This document shows positions 35,546 through 47,521 of a stretch of 64,000 bases of DNA, piece after piece (positions within the stretch are counted from its first letter, which is position 1; each line of letters opens with the position of its first letter). Source of the stretch: Xylona heveae TC161. Lineage: Eukaryota > Ascomycota > Xylonomycetes > Xylonales > Xylonaceae. The notes under the pieces are model-generated. The model saw only the letters and a program-made list of their open reading frames with translations, did not search any database and was not told the origin of the DNA. The stretch lies in the NCBI RefSeq assembly GCF_001619985.1, contig NW_017264199.1:744001-808000 (forward strand), read 5' to 3'. The translations under genes and the position numbers were made by a program.

Positions 35546-37357
35546 ATGCCGAAGAAACATCGGCCCCAATTTACAAAGCTCGAAGGGACTTCCTCCTCTT
35601 CTACTTCTTCACCAACTCGACGAACAACCGGGGGAGCTTCTGACAGCCCCCAGCAGTCCGTAAATGATCTCTTGAGGCACCTTCGTCGCAGTCAGAATGC
35701 AGGCACCGCCGAGCAACGAGCACGAGAGCGGGAGCTCGCGGCGGTGGCAACAGCACCAACCGTCCATCCTTCTCTCAGAGAGCTCTTGCACATCCCAGAA
35801 ATCCCCGCTCCAAGATCTAGACGACCACCGCGCCGTCACGGCTTGTTTCGTGACAGAGGTCCAGCCGGCCCGCCGCCGCCACTTAGTTGGCTGACCGAGA
35901 GCATCCATGCACCCGCACAAATACAGGAAATGGATCGGCGGCGTACAATATCCCGCGCACGGCCACGGCACGTCGACAGGCTGCCCGGTATGCGATTACC
36001 CAGAGACTCACGCAGCCTGATCCATCAGTGCCTAAGAGCTCTTGCTACAAACTGGGAATGGCATGTGGTATACGACCAGTACTATCTCGCAACGTTACCG
36101 GCAGGCTTGAAGAGCGCTTTGCTCAGTTACATTGGAGTCTACGGATCAGACAATGGAGTCGGCATAGATGGGCTCCGGATATTGTTTCTGAATCCAGGTG
36201 AACTCGAAGATGCAACACCAGCCGCAGAAACTACACACCTCGATCTCACTGGCGCAGTCGGTCGCTCTATAGGCATGAAGCAGCTTGGGCAGTATCTTTT
36301 CCCGCCTGTCCCTGCCCCTGGCCCCGCCACTGGCTCAAGTACTTCAGCTGCAACGGCGACAACAGCAACAACAGCGATGGGCACTTCCTCATCCTCAGAA
36401 ACATCCCAACCAGCACCAGCTGCCCCAGCAATTTTGGAAGAATCCACATCATCACCACCCCCGTTTCCAGAAATAACAGAATTATCTGACGTTTTGGAGT
36501 CATGGGAAGACGAGGCTGACGCTGAAGAACAAGTAAACGCCAAGTCCAATTTCATCCCACAACCTCTGAGCTTCAACAATACTCGTTTCCCCCACCTCAC
36601 GCATCTCTCCCTTTCTCATCCCGGTCCAGGAGCATCCTGGTCTCGTCTCCTCTCACTTTCCTCGCATCTTGCCACCCTTACACATTTATCACTAGCATAC
36701 TGGCCCCCGCCGTCACTCACCCCGAACTCCAGAACCGCAACAGCAGTCAGCAAGTTCTCCCCCGCAGTATCCTACGGCGGAACAACAATCTACTCGGCCT
36801 TTGAAGGCGACTGGCTCGAAGCAGCAAGCATCCTGCGCCGCCTATCGCGCGCTACATATTGCCTGCGCTGGCTCGATCTGGAAGGGTGCACGTCCTGGCT
36901 GGGCGCTCTCAAATGGGACGTTGACGGCCACGGCATCGAGTGGAACGCGGCATGGCGAAGAGTCGAATACGTGAACCTGAGTCAGGGCTGGTTGCCCAAG
37001 TCGTATGAAAAGGAAATGATGGGTTCCGAGCACCACAGTCTTGTAACAAGCACAACAACAACTGTACCTCCAATTGAGACTGCGCAGATAGATCGCTCTC
37101 CCAGGGCGACCGGGAGGACAGGCACATCTGACGAGACAACGCCCGTCAACGATTTGGACGGGTCAGACAGCTGGGACGACGGCCTGAGTGAGGAGAGGGA
37201 TGTGTCGGATTGGCTGACCAATGCGCGTCTGATCCTTGCAGTCGCCGGAGCGATCAGGCAGAGAAGAGCACTGGGGAAAGGAAGTGGTAAAGTTCCCATT
37301 ACAGTTGATTGTGGATGGAGAGGCTGGTGGATTGACAAGGAGGTTATTGGTCATTGA
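35546..37357 (+). CDS. Hypothetical protein with leucine-rich-repeat-like C-terminal half
   Basis: Single exon, 603 residues. The start is the ATG of MPKKHRPQF; the frame extends nine codons further up but only to a GTG. Residues 1-150 are Ser/Pro/Arg-rich and disordered. A conserved-looking block follows (LIHQCLRALATNWEWHVVYD, then LPAGLKSALLSYIGVYG and GIDGLRILFL). A Ser/Ala/Thr/Pro-rich insertion comes next. After it, four segments have LRR-like spacing: FPHLTHLSLSHP, LATLTHLSLAYW, CLRWLDLEGC and WRRVEYVNLSQGW. The tail is hydrophilic. The repeat pattern suggests a protein-binding solenoid; partner and pathway are unknown. It converges on dbp9, with 209 bases between stop codons. Confidence 0.8.
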   Translation: MPKKHRPQFTKLEGTSSSSTSSPTRRTTGGASDSPQQSVNDLLRHLRRSQNAGTAEQRARERELAAVATAPTVHPSLRELLHIPEIPAPRSRRPPRRHGLFRDRGPAGPPPPLSWLTESIHAPAQIQEMDRRRTISRARPRHVDRLPGMRLPRDSRSLIHQCLRALATNWEWHVVYDQYYLATLPAGLKSALLSYIGVYGSDNGVGIDGLRILFLNPGELEDATPAAETTHLDLTGAVGRSIGMKQLGQYLFPPVPAPGPATGSSTSAATATTATTAMGTSSSSETSQPAPAAPAILEESTSSPPPFPEITELSDVLESWEDEADAEEQVNAKSNFIPQPLSFNNTRFPHLTHLSLSHPGPGASWSRLLSLSSHLATLTHLSLAYWPPPSLTPNSRTATAVSKFSPAVSYGGTTIYSAFEGDWLEAASILRRLSRATYCLRWLDLEGCTSWLGALKWDVDGHGIEWNAAWRRVEYVNLSQGWLPKSYEKEMMGSEHHSLVTSTTTTVPPIETAQIDRSPRATGRTGTSDETTPVNDLDGSDSWDDGLSEERDVSDWLTNARLILAVAGAIRQRRALGKGSGKVPITVDCGWRGWWIDKEVIGH

Positions 37358-37566
37358 ATGGGATAGCAATTAAATTCCTTCCTTGTCTTTGGTTATCCGT
37401 CGCGAGATTGTTCTAGATGGGACATTCAGTGGTGCTCATGAAATAAAATCGATTAACTTTTTTTGTAAGAACTATGCTAGAAAAAGAAAGGGAAAAAAAA
37501 GGAGGTATAATGTGCAGAACATAGGACAATCCGCCAAAGTCTTAAGCCTCAGTGGGGTTTGCCCCC

Positions 37567-39711
37567 TTATTTCTTTCCCTTGGCATTGAAGCTCTTCAAG
37601 GGATCCGACTTTCTTCCTCCGCCAGAACCCCTCTTGCCTTTATTCCTGTACTTGTTCTGCATCCTTGCCTTGCGGATCCGATTGTCCGTCTCTTTTCTCA
37701 TGCTCACGAATCCAAGATGGTCGCCATCGCTGCCGGCAAGGGCTTTCCGGCCTTCCTTGGGGATCAGATACTCGGGAACATGTCGAAGGTGAGGCTGGAT
37801 CCGGGCGGATCTCAATTCGTGATCATGACGCAGGTGGTAAAGGTCGCCAGGGTTCTCCTCGAAATGCCGTCTAAGCTTCTCGCTTTTGAGAAGTTCTTGT
37901 CGGAGCTCGCGAGTGCGGGCTTCGCGAATGGCGAGACCAGTCACAGCGCGAAGGGCGTCATTCATACGGTACCGGAAAGCATCGACTTGTTTCATGTCAA
38001 AGTGGTAAGGCTTGACTTCTTTGCCTCGCTTGGCTTGGTGCTTGATGATTTTCGCGAGGACGGTCTCATCGTGTTCGGTGCTGGGAATGCTGGTAGGCTT
38101 GTGCTTGCGATAGAGCTCCTTAGGAACGACAAAGGATAGGGCCATGCCGGTCTGGCCCGCGCGTGCAGTGCGCCCGATGCGGTGGGTATATGATTTGGAG
38201 CTGGTGGGGAGGTCGAAGTTGAGGACACACGCAACGTTTTTGAAATCAATTCCTCGAGACACACCGTATTCCTTGTCTCGTTTGGGGGCCTTGCGCTTCT
38301 TCTTTGCCGGTTGCGTCTCATTGTCGTGCCCTTCGCCCTCGGCGGCATTGCCTTGCTCATCACTGCCGATCTTTTTAGAAGTCGACTCTTCGTCGTCTTC
38401 CTCTCCAACAACTTCATGCTCGTCGCTGGCAATGATGACGTCGTAGACATTCTTATTAAACTCCTCAACGACATGTATCCGGGAATTGACAGGCAGCTCG
38501 GAGTTCAGGATGCAGCTCTTCATGCCAAATTGCTCGAGGTACAGTTTTAGCCGGTAGCAGCGGTCCACGTCGCCGACGAAAATAATGCATTTGCCCTTGA
38601 TAAGCTTGAGTTTGAAAATAACATACGCCAGCAAGAATTTCTCGTCTTCGCCGCATCTTTAGAATTGATTAGCGTATTTTCCTCTTGGGTAACTTTGAAT
38701 GATTCAGACGTCCACATACTTTACCACATATTGGCTTACACCATCGCCTTCAGATTCGCCTTCCTCAAGCTTTAATGTTACAGGGCTTCGGCAGAATAAG
38801 CCCTTGAGATCGTCTACCTCGGTGGTCAAGGTTGCGCTCATCAAGAATGTCTGAACACCCTTCGGTATCGATTTGCTAATGTTCTTGAGATCTGCATCAT
38901 AGCCGTATGACAGAACGAGATCCGCCTCGTCAATGACAAGGTGCGCCAGTTGTTCCAGGGAGAGCGCGGAGTTGTTGAGATTCAAGGAAGCCCGCGCCGG
39001 AGTTGCAATAACAATGTCAGGAGAGTCAGCAAGCAAAGACTGCTGGACTGCATCCGATACTTTTTGTGTCAAGTTGACGCTCCGGACATCCTTTGCACAG
39101 TAGGCAGAAAACGCCGTCACAGCTTTTGAGACTTGGTCTGCGAGTTCTCTAGTCGGTACCAGAATGAGCGCAGATGTGCCTTTGACAGAAGAGACCGTCT
39201 AAAATGCTCATTAGAATGACTTATAGTGGAGGTCAAAAGGATAACAGGGCAAATGTGACTTACAGATTTTTTCTTCAAAATGGACTGCAGAATTGGGAGC
39301 AGGTATGCAGCGGTTTTACCAGAGCCAGTCTTGGCCCGAGCTGTGATCTATTAGCAACGATTTTTAACAACCAGAATACAAAGACACTAATCTGCGCCTT
39401 TGACTTCGAAATAGTTCAATGCAGGCAATATCAAGAGAAGAGATTGGAAGACTCGCACTGTCTCCCCGAAGCGGTTTTCAAAGTTCTGACTTACCCAAAA
39501 TATCTTTGCCTTCAAGTGCCAACGGAATGGCCTTTGCCTGAACCAAGGTAGGCTTAGGAAACTTCTCTTTCACTAAAGCCTGCAGAATTCTTGAATCAAG
39601 CCCTAGACGGTCGAAAGTAGCCTCCTCTGCGGCAGGATTGCCTGAATCAGCAGTCGTTTTAGCCGCCGGAACTTCCGCTGGGATATTGTCTTGATCCAAT
39701 TTTCGCTTCAT
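37567..39711 (-). CDS. dbp9: DEAD-box ATP-dependent RNA helicase Dbp9
   Basis: Nucleolar helicase of 60S ribosomal subunit assembly. Minus-strand exons 39495-39711, 39264-39340, 38720-39198 and 37567-38656 give 620 residues. Q-motif region [14 protein letters not shown] with downstream PTLVQ; motif [11 protein letters not shown] (73-82); Ia PTREL; DEAD box at 188-191 ([12 protein letters not shown]); motif III SAT at 219-221; motif [14 protein letters not shown] Lys/Glu-rich insertion ([19 protein letters not shown] to [14 protein letters not shown]) lies between motifs IV and V, a Dbp9/DDX56 trait. The C-terminal tail is basic ([20 protein letters not shown] and final FNAKGKK). Motif I is split by the first intron (72 codons plus one base), so the gene reads as two helicase halves without splicing. 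Confidence 0.95.
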
Positions 39712-40835
39712 GATGGGTCACTCTTGTACCCAGGTTTAGACTCGAAATTGACACTGAACGTTGCGGGAAGAGTGCACGAAGCTGGCTGTGCGGTAGTCTC
39801 GTATGGCTGGCAAAACAATTATTTCTCCAACTTTTACACAGGTACCATGTTAGTCGTGGATTTCTCCGTGCGGCATCTTCCGTATTGTCGTCTAAATATG
39901 TACTAGTCCCTTTATGCCACGAGTTGGAGGTTCGAGAGCGACACTCGGGTTTTCGGGAGCTTAGGAGCGACCAGCGAGCGAGCCGAAGGGCCGTTCCCAC
40001 ATTCCAGGCAGCCAGTATATCCGGCGCCCCAAGTTGTCTTGAAATAAATAAAGAGAAAGTGGCTGTCTAAATTTCATGCACACTTACTGAGAGTTGTCAG
40101 ATTCAATGTTCTTTGACTAATACGTGTGGGAGAAGGCTCCTCTGCTGCTGGACAATATCATTGTTTCAACGTTTAGCCATGTGTCGACTGATAACCACAC
40201 CACGATTACAAGCCAAGCAAATTGATGAAGCAGCAATTTACAGAAAACTGCATATGCCTGGCAGGAACGAATTCTAGGGTCCATTTCTGGCATTTCAGTC
40301 GAACATACAATGTCAAGGGAATAGCAAAATGAATTTATCGAAAATTAACAATAGATTCCTAAATGCAGCTGGTCAGATATTAGGCCGAGGCAAAAGCTTC
40401 TCGATTAAGAAGCATGAGCATCCGAGAGCAGGTGCCTCAGTGAATCGCGGACCATGAATTTGCTGCGAAGAAGACTTTTTCCACAAACGATGGTTGCCCT
40501 GGGTGCAAGCGCAGCTACATTGCCAACCTTTTGCAGACATGTGGTATGGCATCACCCGTCCAGTCTCTTGTGTCCCATGTAAGTGGACAGGAAAAATTGT
40601 GCCAAAAAAAGAAAAATAAAACGTGCTCGAGAGCATCCACCAAAACTCCGAATAAAATGCAAACCCTGCCGATGCTTGAAAGCTAAGAGGTATGTAATGC
40701 TGAAAAGTTTAGGACAAACAGTCCATTCACTGCGAGAGCTTTTCGCTAAGTTGATGCAAGCAGCAAACCTCCCAAACGGAAGAAAAGAATAGCTCAGATG
40801 AATTATACAAAGGGCAGCTTGGCAACAGTCGAACA
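39712..40835. other. Spacer between dbp9 and the reductase gene
   Basis: Promoter of dbp9 (its ATG is at 39711) and 3' flank of the reductase. Short frames on both strands (such as 40583-40792) lack motifs. The end of the reductase is a 12-nt exon at the right edge of this stretch, easily mistaken for non-coding sequence. Confidence 0.5.
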
Positions 40836-42837
40836 TTACCATGTTTCCTGAATTGTCGTTAATTGAAGCAACAGAGAAGTGGTGCAAGAATGATCAACTT
40901 ACGGCAATGTATTGACCAGCATCCTTCTTCTTCTCCCAAAATTCTACGGCTTCTTCGCGGTTCAATTTGCCTTTGTCCATCGCGACATCTACCAACGCCG
41001 CTTCGACACCTTCACCCATGCCCTTACTACTGCCGCAAACGAAGATTCGACCGTCCAGGGCATTGATGATGTACCAGACCAAGTCCGCCTGATGACGGAC
41101 CTCTTCCTGAACATACCTGCCATGGCCTCGTCGGCTCTGTACTACTTTCTTGACCTCGTCTTCGTGCACGCCCCACTCGCCGTTATAAAGCTCGTCAACA
41201 AGGGAATCGCGGATACCCTGCAAAACCCAAACCTTATTGGCGCAGTTGGCATTCTGAAGGCGCCTCTGGACAAAACCGCGGAACGGAGCAATGCCCACGC
41301 CAGCACCAACCAAGAGCATTGGTCCGTCTGTAGCAAACTTTCGAGCCAAGGGGTTGGCCATAAGTCCGCGGAAAAGAGGAACAGTAATTCCAGTTTCTCT
41401 AGGAGCAATGCCCGATTTTTCGCTCTTGAGGAGTTGCCGGGCAAGACGCTCAAAATATCCAGAGCCAACTCCAGTGCGGGCAACTCCATGCCAGTCGTCA
41501 TTCTCGTGAACAGTCACAGCGATTTCGATCAGCCGGCGTCCGGCAAGGCCATCTCTCTTACTTGAAATGTGGGGATCATTGGAGAGAGAATAGAAACGAG
41601 GCATAAGAGTCTGGAGAGAAGAGAGCAAATGATCGAGCGGAGGCTTGGAGGAGGGGAAGGCACTAAGAAGTTGAGCGATAGTAACATAAGGTCCCGTGCG
41701 GAGGCTATCCAAGTTAGTAACACGGAAAAGTAAAGAAAGGCATGGGTTTACTCACTCGCAGAAAGCAGCCTGGCCCTGGGCAGATGCCAGGTACTCCAAA
41801 ATCTTCTTTTCGTTTTTCGCCTCGGCGTGTTCAGCGAGGAGACGCAGGAGCGGCTTCGTAGGGGGGTAGCTCTGGATATCTGCGCACCAGGTGAGAAGCT
41901 CACGTCTTGTGGTCACGAGCTCGCGAGGTTGATCGTCACCCCACACAGTTGGCCAGCGGCCAGTTTCAGTCTTGAGAAGAACAGGCTTGTCCCTTACAAA
42001 GCGAGGAACGGAGAGCAAATCGAATATCTCATCAACTCGACTGGTTTCGTTGGGTGCGCAAACACCTACAGCGCCTCCGACCACAAAGGATACATCTCCT
42101 CCTTCTTCAGGATAGTCTGTTACGTCGATGTCGAAGTGATAAGTCCGCTTCTCGGCCCCAGGCTTGGTCAATTCGCGAGCATGATACACTGGTGCCGGAT
42201 AAACCGAGTATGGATGGTGCGGTGTGACAAAGGATGGAGGATGAATTTCGGATCTGCTATGGTTTTCCTGCTTGGCTCCAGGAAGAGGTAGGAATGATAT
42301 GGTTTTAGCGGGCAAGGAAGCCAGGCTCGTAAGCTGGCTTTCTAGGTTGAGTGGCCCAAGCTTGAGGTTCAAGGACCGGAAAGCGGCGTTATCGGGGACG
42401 ACAACAGGTGTGCGAGACAAGGTGGTCCTGTCGTCACTGAGAGTTTCCATCATGCAGCACCCGCCGCCACAGCAAGTTTTCTCGATCAATTGCGTGGCAG
42501 ATTTGCCATTTCCCAGAAGCCGTTGCACATCCTGGGCATTCTGTGAGAGTAGTACGGTTGAGGCACGACGTTTTTCGTTCCGAGTAAAATCAATGGACAT
42601 GGTGTTCTGATTTTTCAGCTTCTCAGTAATTTCCTCGACCTCCTGATCAGGAGGAGGCGTAGAGGGAGACTCCGAGTCGGAAAAGGAGTCAGACTCAGAG
42701 TATGAGAGAGATTGAGCTGAGACAGAAGGGGACACATCGTAGTGTGGCAATGAGCGTGGCTCTTGTGGAATGGGATTGTCAGGATGGGCAGAGCGTGGAA
42801 GGGGAACGTGTCGGGAAGCTTGCGTATGGAACGACAT
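40836..42837 (-). CDS. CPR/CysJ-like FAD-NADPH reductase without flavodoxin domain
   Basis: Predicted flavoprotein that passes electrons from NADPH through FAD. Exons 41756-42837, 40903-41704 and a 12-nt last coding exon 40836-40847 give 631 residues. The first ~115 residues are disordered, and a motif CCGGGCC sits at 122-128. No flavodoxin (FMN) domain precedes the reductase core, unlike cytochrome P450 reductase. The core has the connecting domain (VTDYPEEGGDVSFVVGGAVGVCAPN), FAD motif RFYS (397-400), the GVGSGYFERL region, NADPH motif GAGVGIAPFRGF and VCGSSKGMGEGVEAAL. The last exon adds ETW, placing a terminal Trp where this family stacks an aromatic residue on the flavin; stopping at the preceding frame would lose it. 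Substrate or redox partner is unknown. An alternative start at residue 80 is possible. Confidence 0.85.
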
Positions 42838-45734
42838 GGTGGAAGCTGTGGCGAGGGAATTAAGTCTGAAAGACCCGGACGAGGCTGTGAAGAAGTTACA
42901 CGATTAGCAATGCCCTCGATGCGACATTCGATGCAAGAGTAAAAGGTCACAGCTTATATGAAAATCATTGAATAACATTGTTGCAGATTGGGACAGGAAG
43001 ATTGATGCAACCTACAGAGATGGGTCAACGATGGCCGAGCCAATTTTATCAGATTGATTCGACAAGCGTTGATCAAAGACGCTTCCCCCAGCAGCCTCCT
43101 CCCAATGAGACGGGAAGTAAGAGACGACACGGCGGAATGTAATTGAGTCAGAACGTAAAGGATACCAAATCGACCGCAAGAATGATATATGAGAGATTAG
43201 GGCAGAGAAAGCATCTGTGTTGAGAGACTCATTGAGAGAGAAGTGGTGTTATTTCGGATGGGTGGATTCCTTCTAGGTGCGTGGAAAGAAGATTCGGCTG
43301 GGAACGGGGGGAAGGAAATGTGGGCGTCAGGGAAAGCTAAATCTTCTTGGTTCGTTTGGCCACTATCATCTGCATATCATCAAAAAAAAAATTGGTACCT
43401 GTACATTGGAGCTGCGCTAAGGAGTTCGGCACCAAGGGGTACCATTACTGCTCACGGTCGCGCATGCTCCGCCGATTCGGCCCATTTTCAATCTTCCGTC
43501 CGGTTACTCCTTTCCGCCAAAACTTCCCGAGATAAGCCGAGAATTAACAGTGTTGTGGTTACGAGTAGCATGGATGATATCCGTAGATGATGAATTTCAA
43601 CATCTCCGGATTACACAAAGAGTTGCCATTCTGTGTCACTGGTTGATGATGAGGATGCATTGTCAATCCACTTTCTCCTGTCACTGTACATGTTATCGGT
43701 CGCATGTCGTCATTTTGCCGTGAGGACCCCCTGTTGAATTTGATGTGTCACCAGTTTAATCTGATCCGCCCTGAAGGATCAGATTATGGGGCGGTGAGAA
43801 ACTCTGTTGCGTGGAAATTAGCTCCGATCACGGAATCGCGCTTAAGGTCTGCTGCTTGGACATTGTATTTTATCTTAACAGATCCCGAGATTAAATTGTC
43901 TCAGTCGTTACTGACACTGTATGGATACTTACATTACCTACATTACTCGCCCTTGATGAAACCATTTCGAGTGCGACATAATGGTTCTTGGCTGACGGAA
44001 ACCAAAGGAAAGACACTAAGAGCGATTGCTTTTCCACCATCCCGCCAGCAAGGTCAAGATCAGCTAGCCTCGCAGAACATGCAAGGTCTCGTACCAAGTA
44101 TGGTATGTTTACTATTGGTACCCACAGCTGGACCAATAATGGGAATCTCCCCATGGGTTCAATAAAAAGCTCATGTGGTCTACTGCAGCCCACCCCTGGC
44201 CTAATTTGTCTGCTTCTGACGGTTTCCGCGGGACGAACGGCCACGACGGTGCCTACAGAGTAAGGCTGGGGGTGGTCTCTTTTCATACCTGCCAACGATA
44301 TCTTATTCAGCCGCCAAGCTTCTCTCTGGCTTGATCATGAGAGGCCACGATTATTATGTACATGGATATCCCCATCAGTTCTCCACAAGTGTTTGGCCCA
44401 TAACGATGCTACACTAGAACTGTGACCTTATTTGCCGACCTACCTACCTTACCTGGGTATGCATATACGAGTCCCATAAGACGCCAAGCAATAGGTGCAG
44501 CCTTGTGGTCTTGCATTTGAGTGACATATAAAGATGCATCTCCACCTCATATAAAGTTGGCCCACCGCAACATTTTCACTGCAATCCTCGCTTCACGTGA
44601 CAGAAAGTGGAGATCTCGCCCGGGGCAGAAAGGTTACTTAATTTTAAGATACATTTGGTTCAGAGCATAATTCCAATTCTCTATTGTTACAATTGTGGCC
44701 TATGATAAATCAAAGGTAAAGATGCTTGTAGAGACTAGAGTGACAAGATACCCAAGGCGGCGCTTGCATTGGTGGTTCATGGGTCGGCAGAATAATCTGA
44801 TTGTCTTGTGCAACCTCTGCGCTGTTCGTTATCCAAACAGTACTGTACATATGTGCAATGGTGCTGAAATGGGGAAAATACATAGAATCAAAGCTTCTGT
44901 CTTATAGAGTGATCTTGAAATCCCATTAAAGTTGTGCAATCAAAACAATTTTTCTGTCATATGAATGCTACCCAATCCTGGGTGAACCCTGACGAATGCT
45001 CTAGGGTGTTTCAAGCCATAACCACGAATATCCCTCATATTGATTAAGAGTATGGCCCTAATTGTATGTCTACTTTTATACATCTCTAGGTACTTTCGCA
45101 ATCAAGGAACAAATCATATTCTAAGTAATCTCTGCTCCTGATGTTGATTGCTTGCTCTGCCACGGATAAGTCATGTGAAGGTCTCTAGAGGAGCTTCTCG
45201 GCAAGCAGGGGCCAAACGGCAGATGCCATCAGGACCCTCAATCATTATAATTGGCTCGCTTCGATGCTTTTTCCTGTTTTAGGATTTTATTCCGCAAAAG
45301 GCAAGGGCGTCGGACAGAGACTCTTGCTCCAATAGGAAGACGAACATTTTCTTAGCAGTTGTTTCCCGTTCCCCGAAATCTTCCCTTTCTTTAATTGAAA
45401 CTTGCCCTCGTGCCTTCCTCCCATCGACGGTTGCCTCGGCCACACCAAAAACTCTATATCGGCTGACAGTCCGACTATTCATCTATTGAATTGATCGTTG
45501 CATCCAAATTGATGATATTAGCTATGATCTGGAGCTGTTGAGCTATTACCTGCGCTCTCAATTGCAGTCACCTCCTTCTCTGCCCGGTCGGCTGCTACGG
45601 CAATAACGTCACCTGCTTACTCGCTCGCACGCGACCCTTTTCCAAGACTCTGCTTCGCAAGCTTCATTTTCGAACCTGACGCAACGGATCGCGTAGGTTC
45701 ATCACTCGTGCATATCAGTGTGATGCTTTAGAAG
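42838..45734. other. 2.9 kb spacer between the divergent reductase and mdm34 genes
   Basis: Holds both promoters but is unusually long. An ATG-initiated frame of 153 codons (43704-44165) and one of 134 codons on the other strand (43891-44295) overlap each other and carry no recognised motif. A short ACCT tract lies at 44438-44456. The last 150 bases before 45735 are C/T-rich, as in a leader. I see no tRNA, mobile element or spliced gene. Confidence 0.5.
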
Positions 45735-47521
45735 ATGGCCTTCAACTTCAACTGGTCGCCTTTGACGGCGGACTCGCTTTTCTATTCTCGCGCCCGTGAG
45801 CTCTTGACGACTGCTCTAAACAAATCGCCAAAGCCAGCAATCATAGTGGATGATATCTTGGTTAATGAGCTCAATCTTGGTTCGGTGCCTCCGGACCTTG
45901 AGATCCTGGAGATTGGTGATATAGCAGAGGATCGGTTTCGAGGGATATTCAAAATGTGCTATACTGGAGATGCCTTTCTCACACTCAAAACGAGGGTGCA
46001 GGCAAATCCACTCAATACCTATTTGTCGACAAAACCATCCTTTGCTTCTCCCCAGCCGCTCGCGGCAGCGTAAGCTATGTCCTCACTTCTATTCCAAGCT
46101 TCTTCGCTGATCAAGATTCAATCAGTTCGGGACTCACCATACCCTTGCAAATCACATTATCAGAGATCAAGCTCTCTGCGATTATTATCCTCGTCTTTTC
46201 GCGACAGAAAGGGTTGACTTTGGTCTTCCGTAACGATCCCCTTGAATCCCTCAAAGTCTCATCTACTTTTGACTCCATTCCATTTGTACGAGATTATCTC
46301 CAAAAAGAGATTGAAGGCCAACTGCGTGTTCTTTTGATGGACGAGGTGCCTGCCATCATCCATCGCCTGTCCTTGCGCCTATGGGTCCCAGAATTTCGAC
46401 CAAGGATCGATGAGGATATTTCTCGTAATGGGTCCTTACAATCCGAAAAGCCTGTCGATCCTTTGGCAAGCCCGCCTCAGGACCCAGTCGATTCATCTGG
46501 TAACCCGCTGGGACCGACGGATATCTCAAACTTGTCCCTCGAATCTGGCACTGAAACTCGGCCCCTGTTTTCGCAAAAGAATCTCTTGCGATTAGCGACT
46601 CTGACAGACTCTCACCGCACTCTATCACTCTTTACGCCCTCTATTCGTGACGCCGTATTCAGAGCTTGGGCTGGCCCCACTGAACACGCAGAGACCCTTG
46701 GTCTGCATGCTGCCGTCGCCACGGTTCCGAGTCTCGCTAGGATCAACTCTTCTACAGGTAGCACTGCCACCGCTCCTGCATCATTAGACGGCAGTGGAAT
46801 TGGCTCTCCGCTCTCCAGACAATCGTCTACAAGCCACTTTACTGGAACCACCGGATTGAGTATGGGTGCTAGCCGGCATTCTCGGGCCCACGGTCATAGA
46901 AAGAAGAAGCACCGGGTTGTCAATCTGCGCCGTAGTAAAAATGACAGCGAAACCGGCAGTACGGACAGCGCCAGTGTCGCCTCGACTACGTCTACAGCGA
47001 CTGGTTCGAACGGACCTCCTACCCCTTCTGCTTCAACTGATCGGGAGGGAGAGCTCGTTACACCGCCAGGCTCGCCAACGAACGTCGTCAAATTGCCGAT
47101 GTTGTCGGAGAGTAATAGCCTGGCCGAATCCTCAACCATTCGACTTCGGACATCTCGGGCAGAGCAGAAGGCAAAAGCCGCACTTACCGGAGTCTATGCG
47201 GATGATTCGTTCGTTCAGGAGAAACCCCACGAACCGGCACCTGCTTATACACCACCCGAGCGGCCAAAGCTCGAACCTCTGCATCTTCATTCATACCCCA
47301 AGGAAAAGCCACGCTTCGCGCCTTCATCACCCTCCGCTCTTCACCATTCCATGACTCTGCAGGAGACAGAATCTTCTGCCGCCGGAATCCTGGAACAAGC
47401 ATTCATGGTGAAGATGGCCACCGAAATGGCCAGAAAAGCACGGGATGAGAAATCAGCACCCGCTGATGCTTGGCATAATGGTCAACGAGACGACTCTCCA
47501 CCCCCTGCCTACGGCAGCTAA
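45735..47521 (+). CDS. mdm34: ERMES subunit Mdm34
   Basis: Outer-membrane subunit of the ER-mitochondria encounter structure, which tethers the two organelles and moves phospholipids. Exons 45735-46069 and 46126-47521 give 576 residues. The N-terminus [10 protein letters not shown] is diagnostic. The SMP lipid-binding domain occupies roughly 1-210 ([42 protein letters not shown], then [22 protein letters not shown]). The C-terminal half is Ser/Thr/Pro-rich and disordered with a basic patch ([19 protein letters not shown]). The 56-nt intron joins PQPLAAA to SGLTIPL. A reading without splicing gives an artificial frame change between two overlapping frames. Confidence 0.95.

Noticed and set aside
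40583-40792. Small basic Cys-containing frame resembling a zinc-cluster start (KCKPCRCLKAK)
   Set aside because: The Cys spacing does not match Zn2Cys6, and it lies in the 3' flank of the reductase with no continuation.
43704-44165. 153-codon ATG frame in the reductase-mdm34 spacer
   Set aside because: No motif, an overlapping frame of similar length on the other strand, and no codon evidence. Kept only as a low-interest observation.
45956-46125. Frameshift or fusion in mdm34
   Set aside because: The two overlapping frames are joined cleanly by a 56-nt intron with GTAAGC donor and TCAG acceptor.
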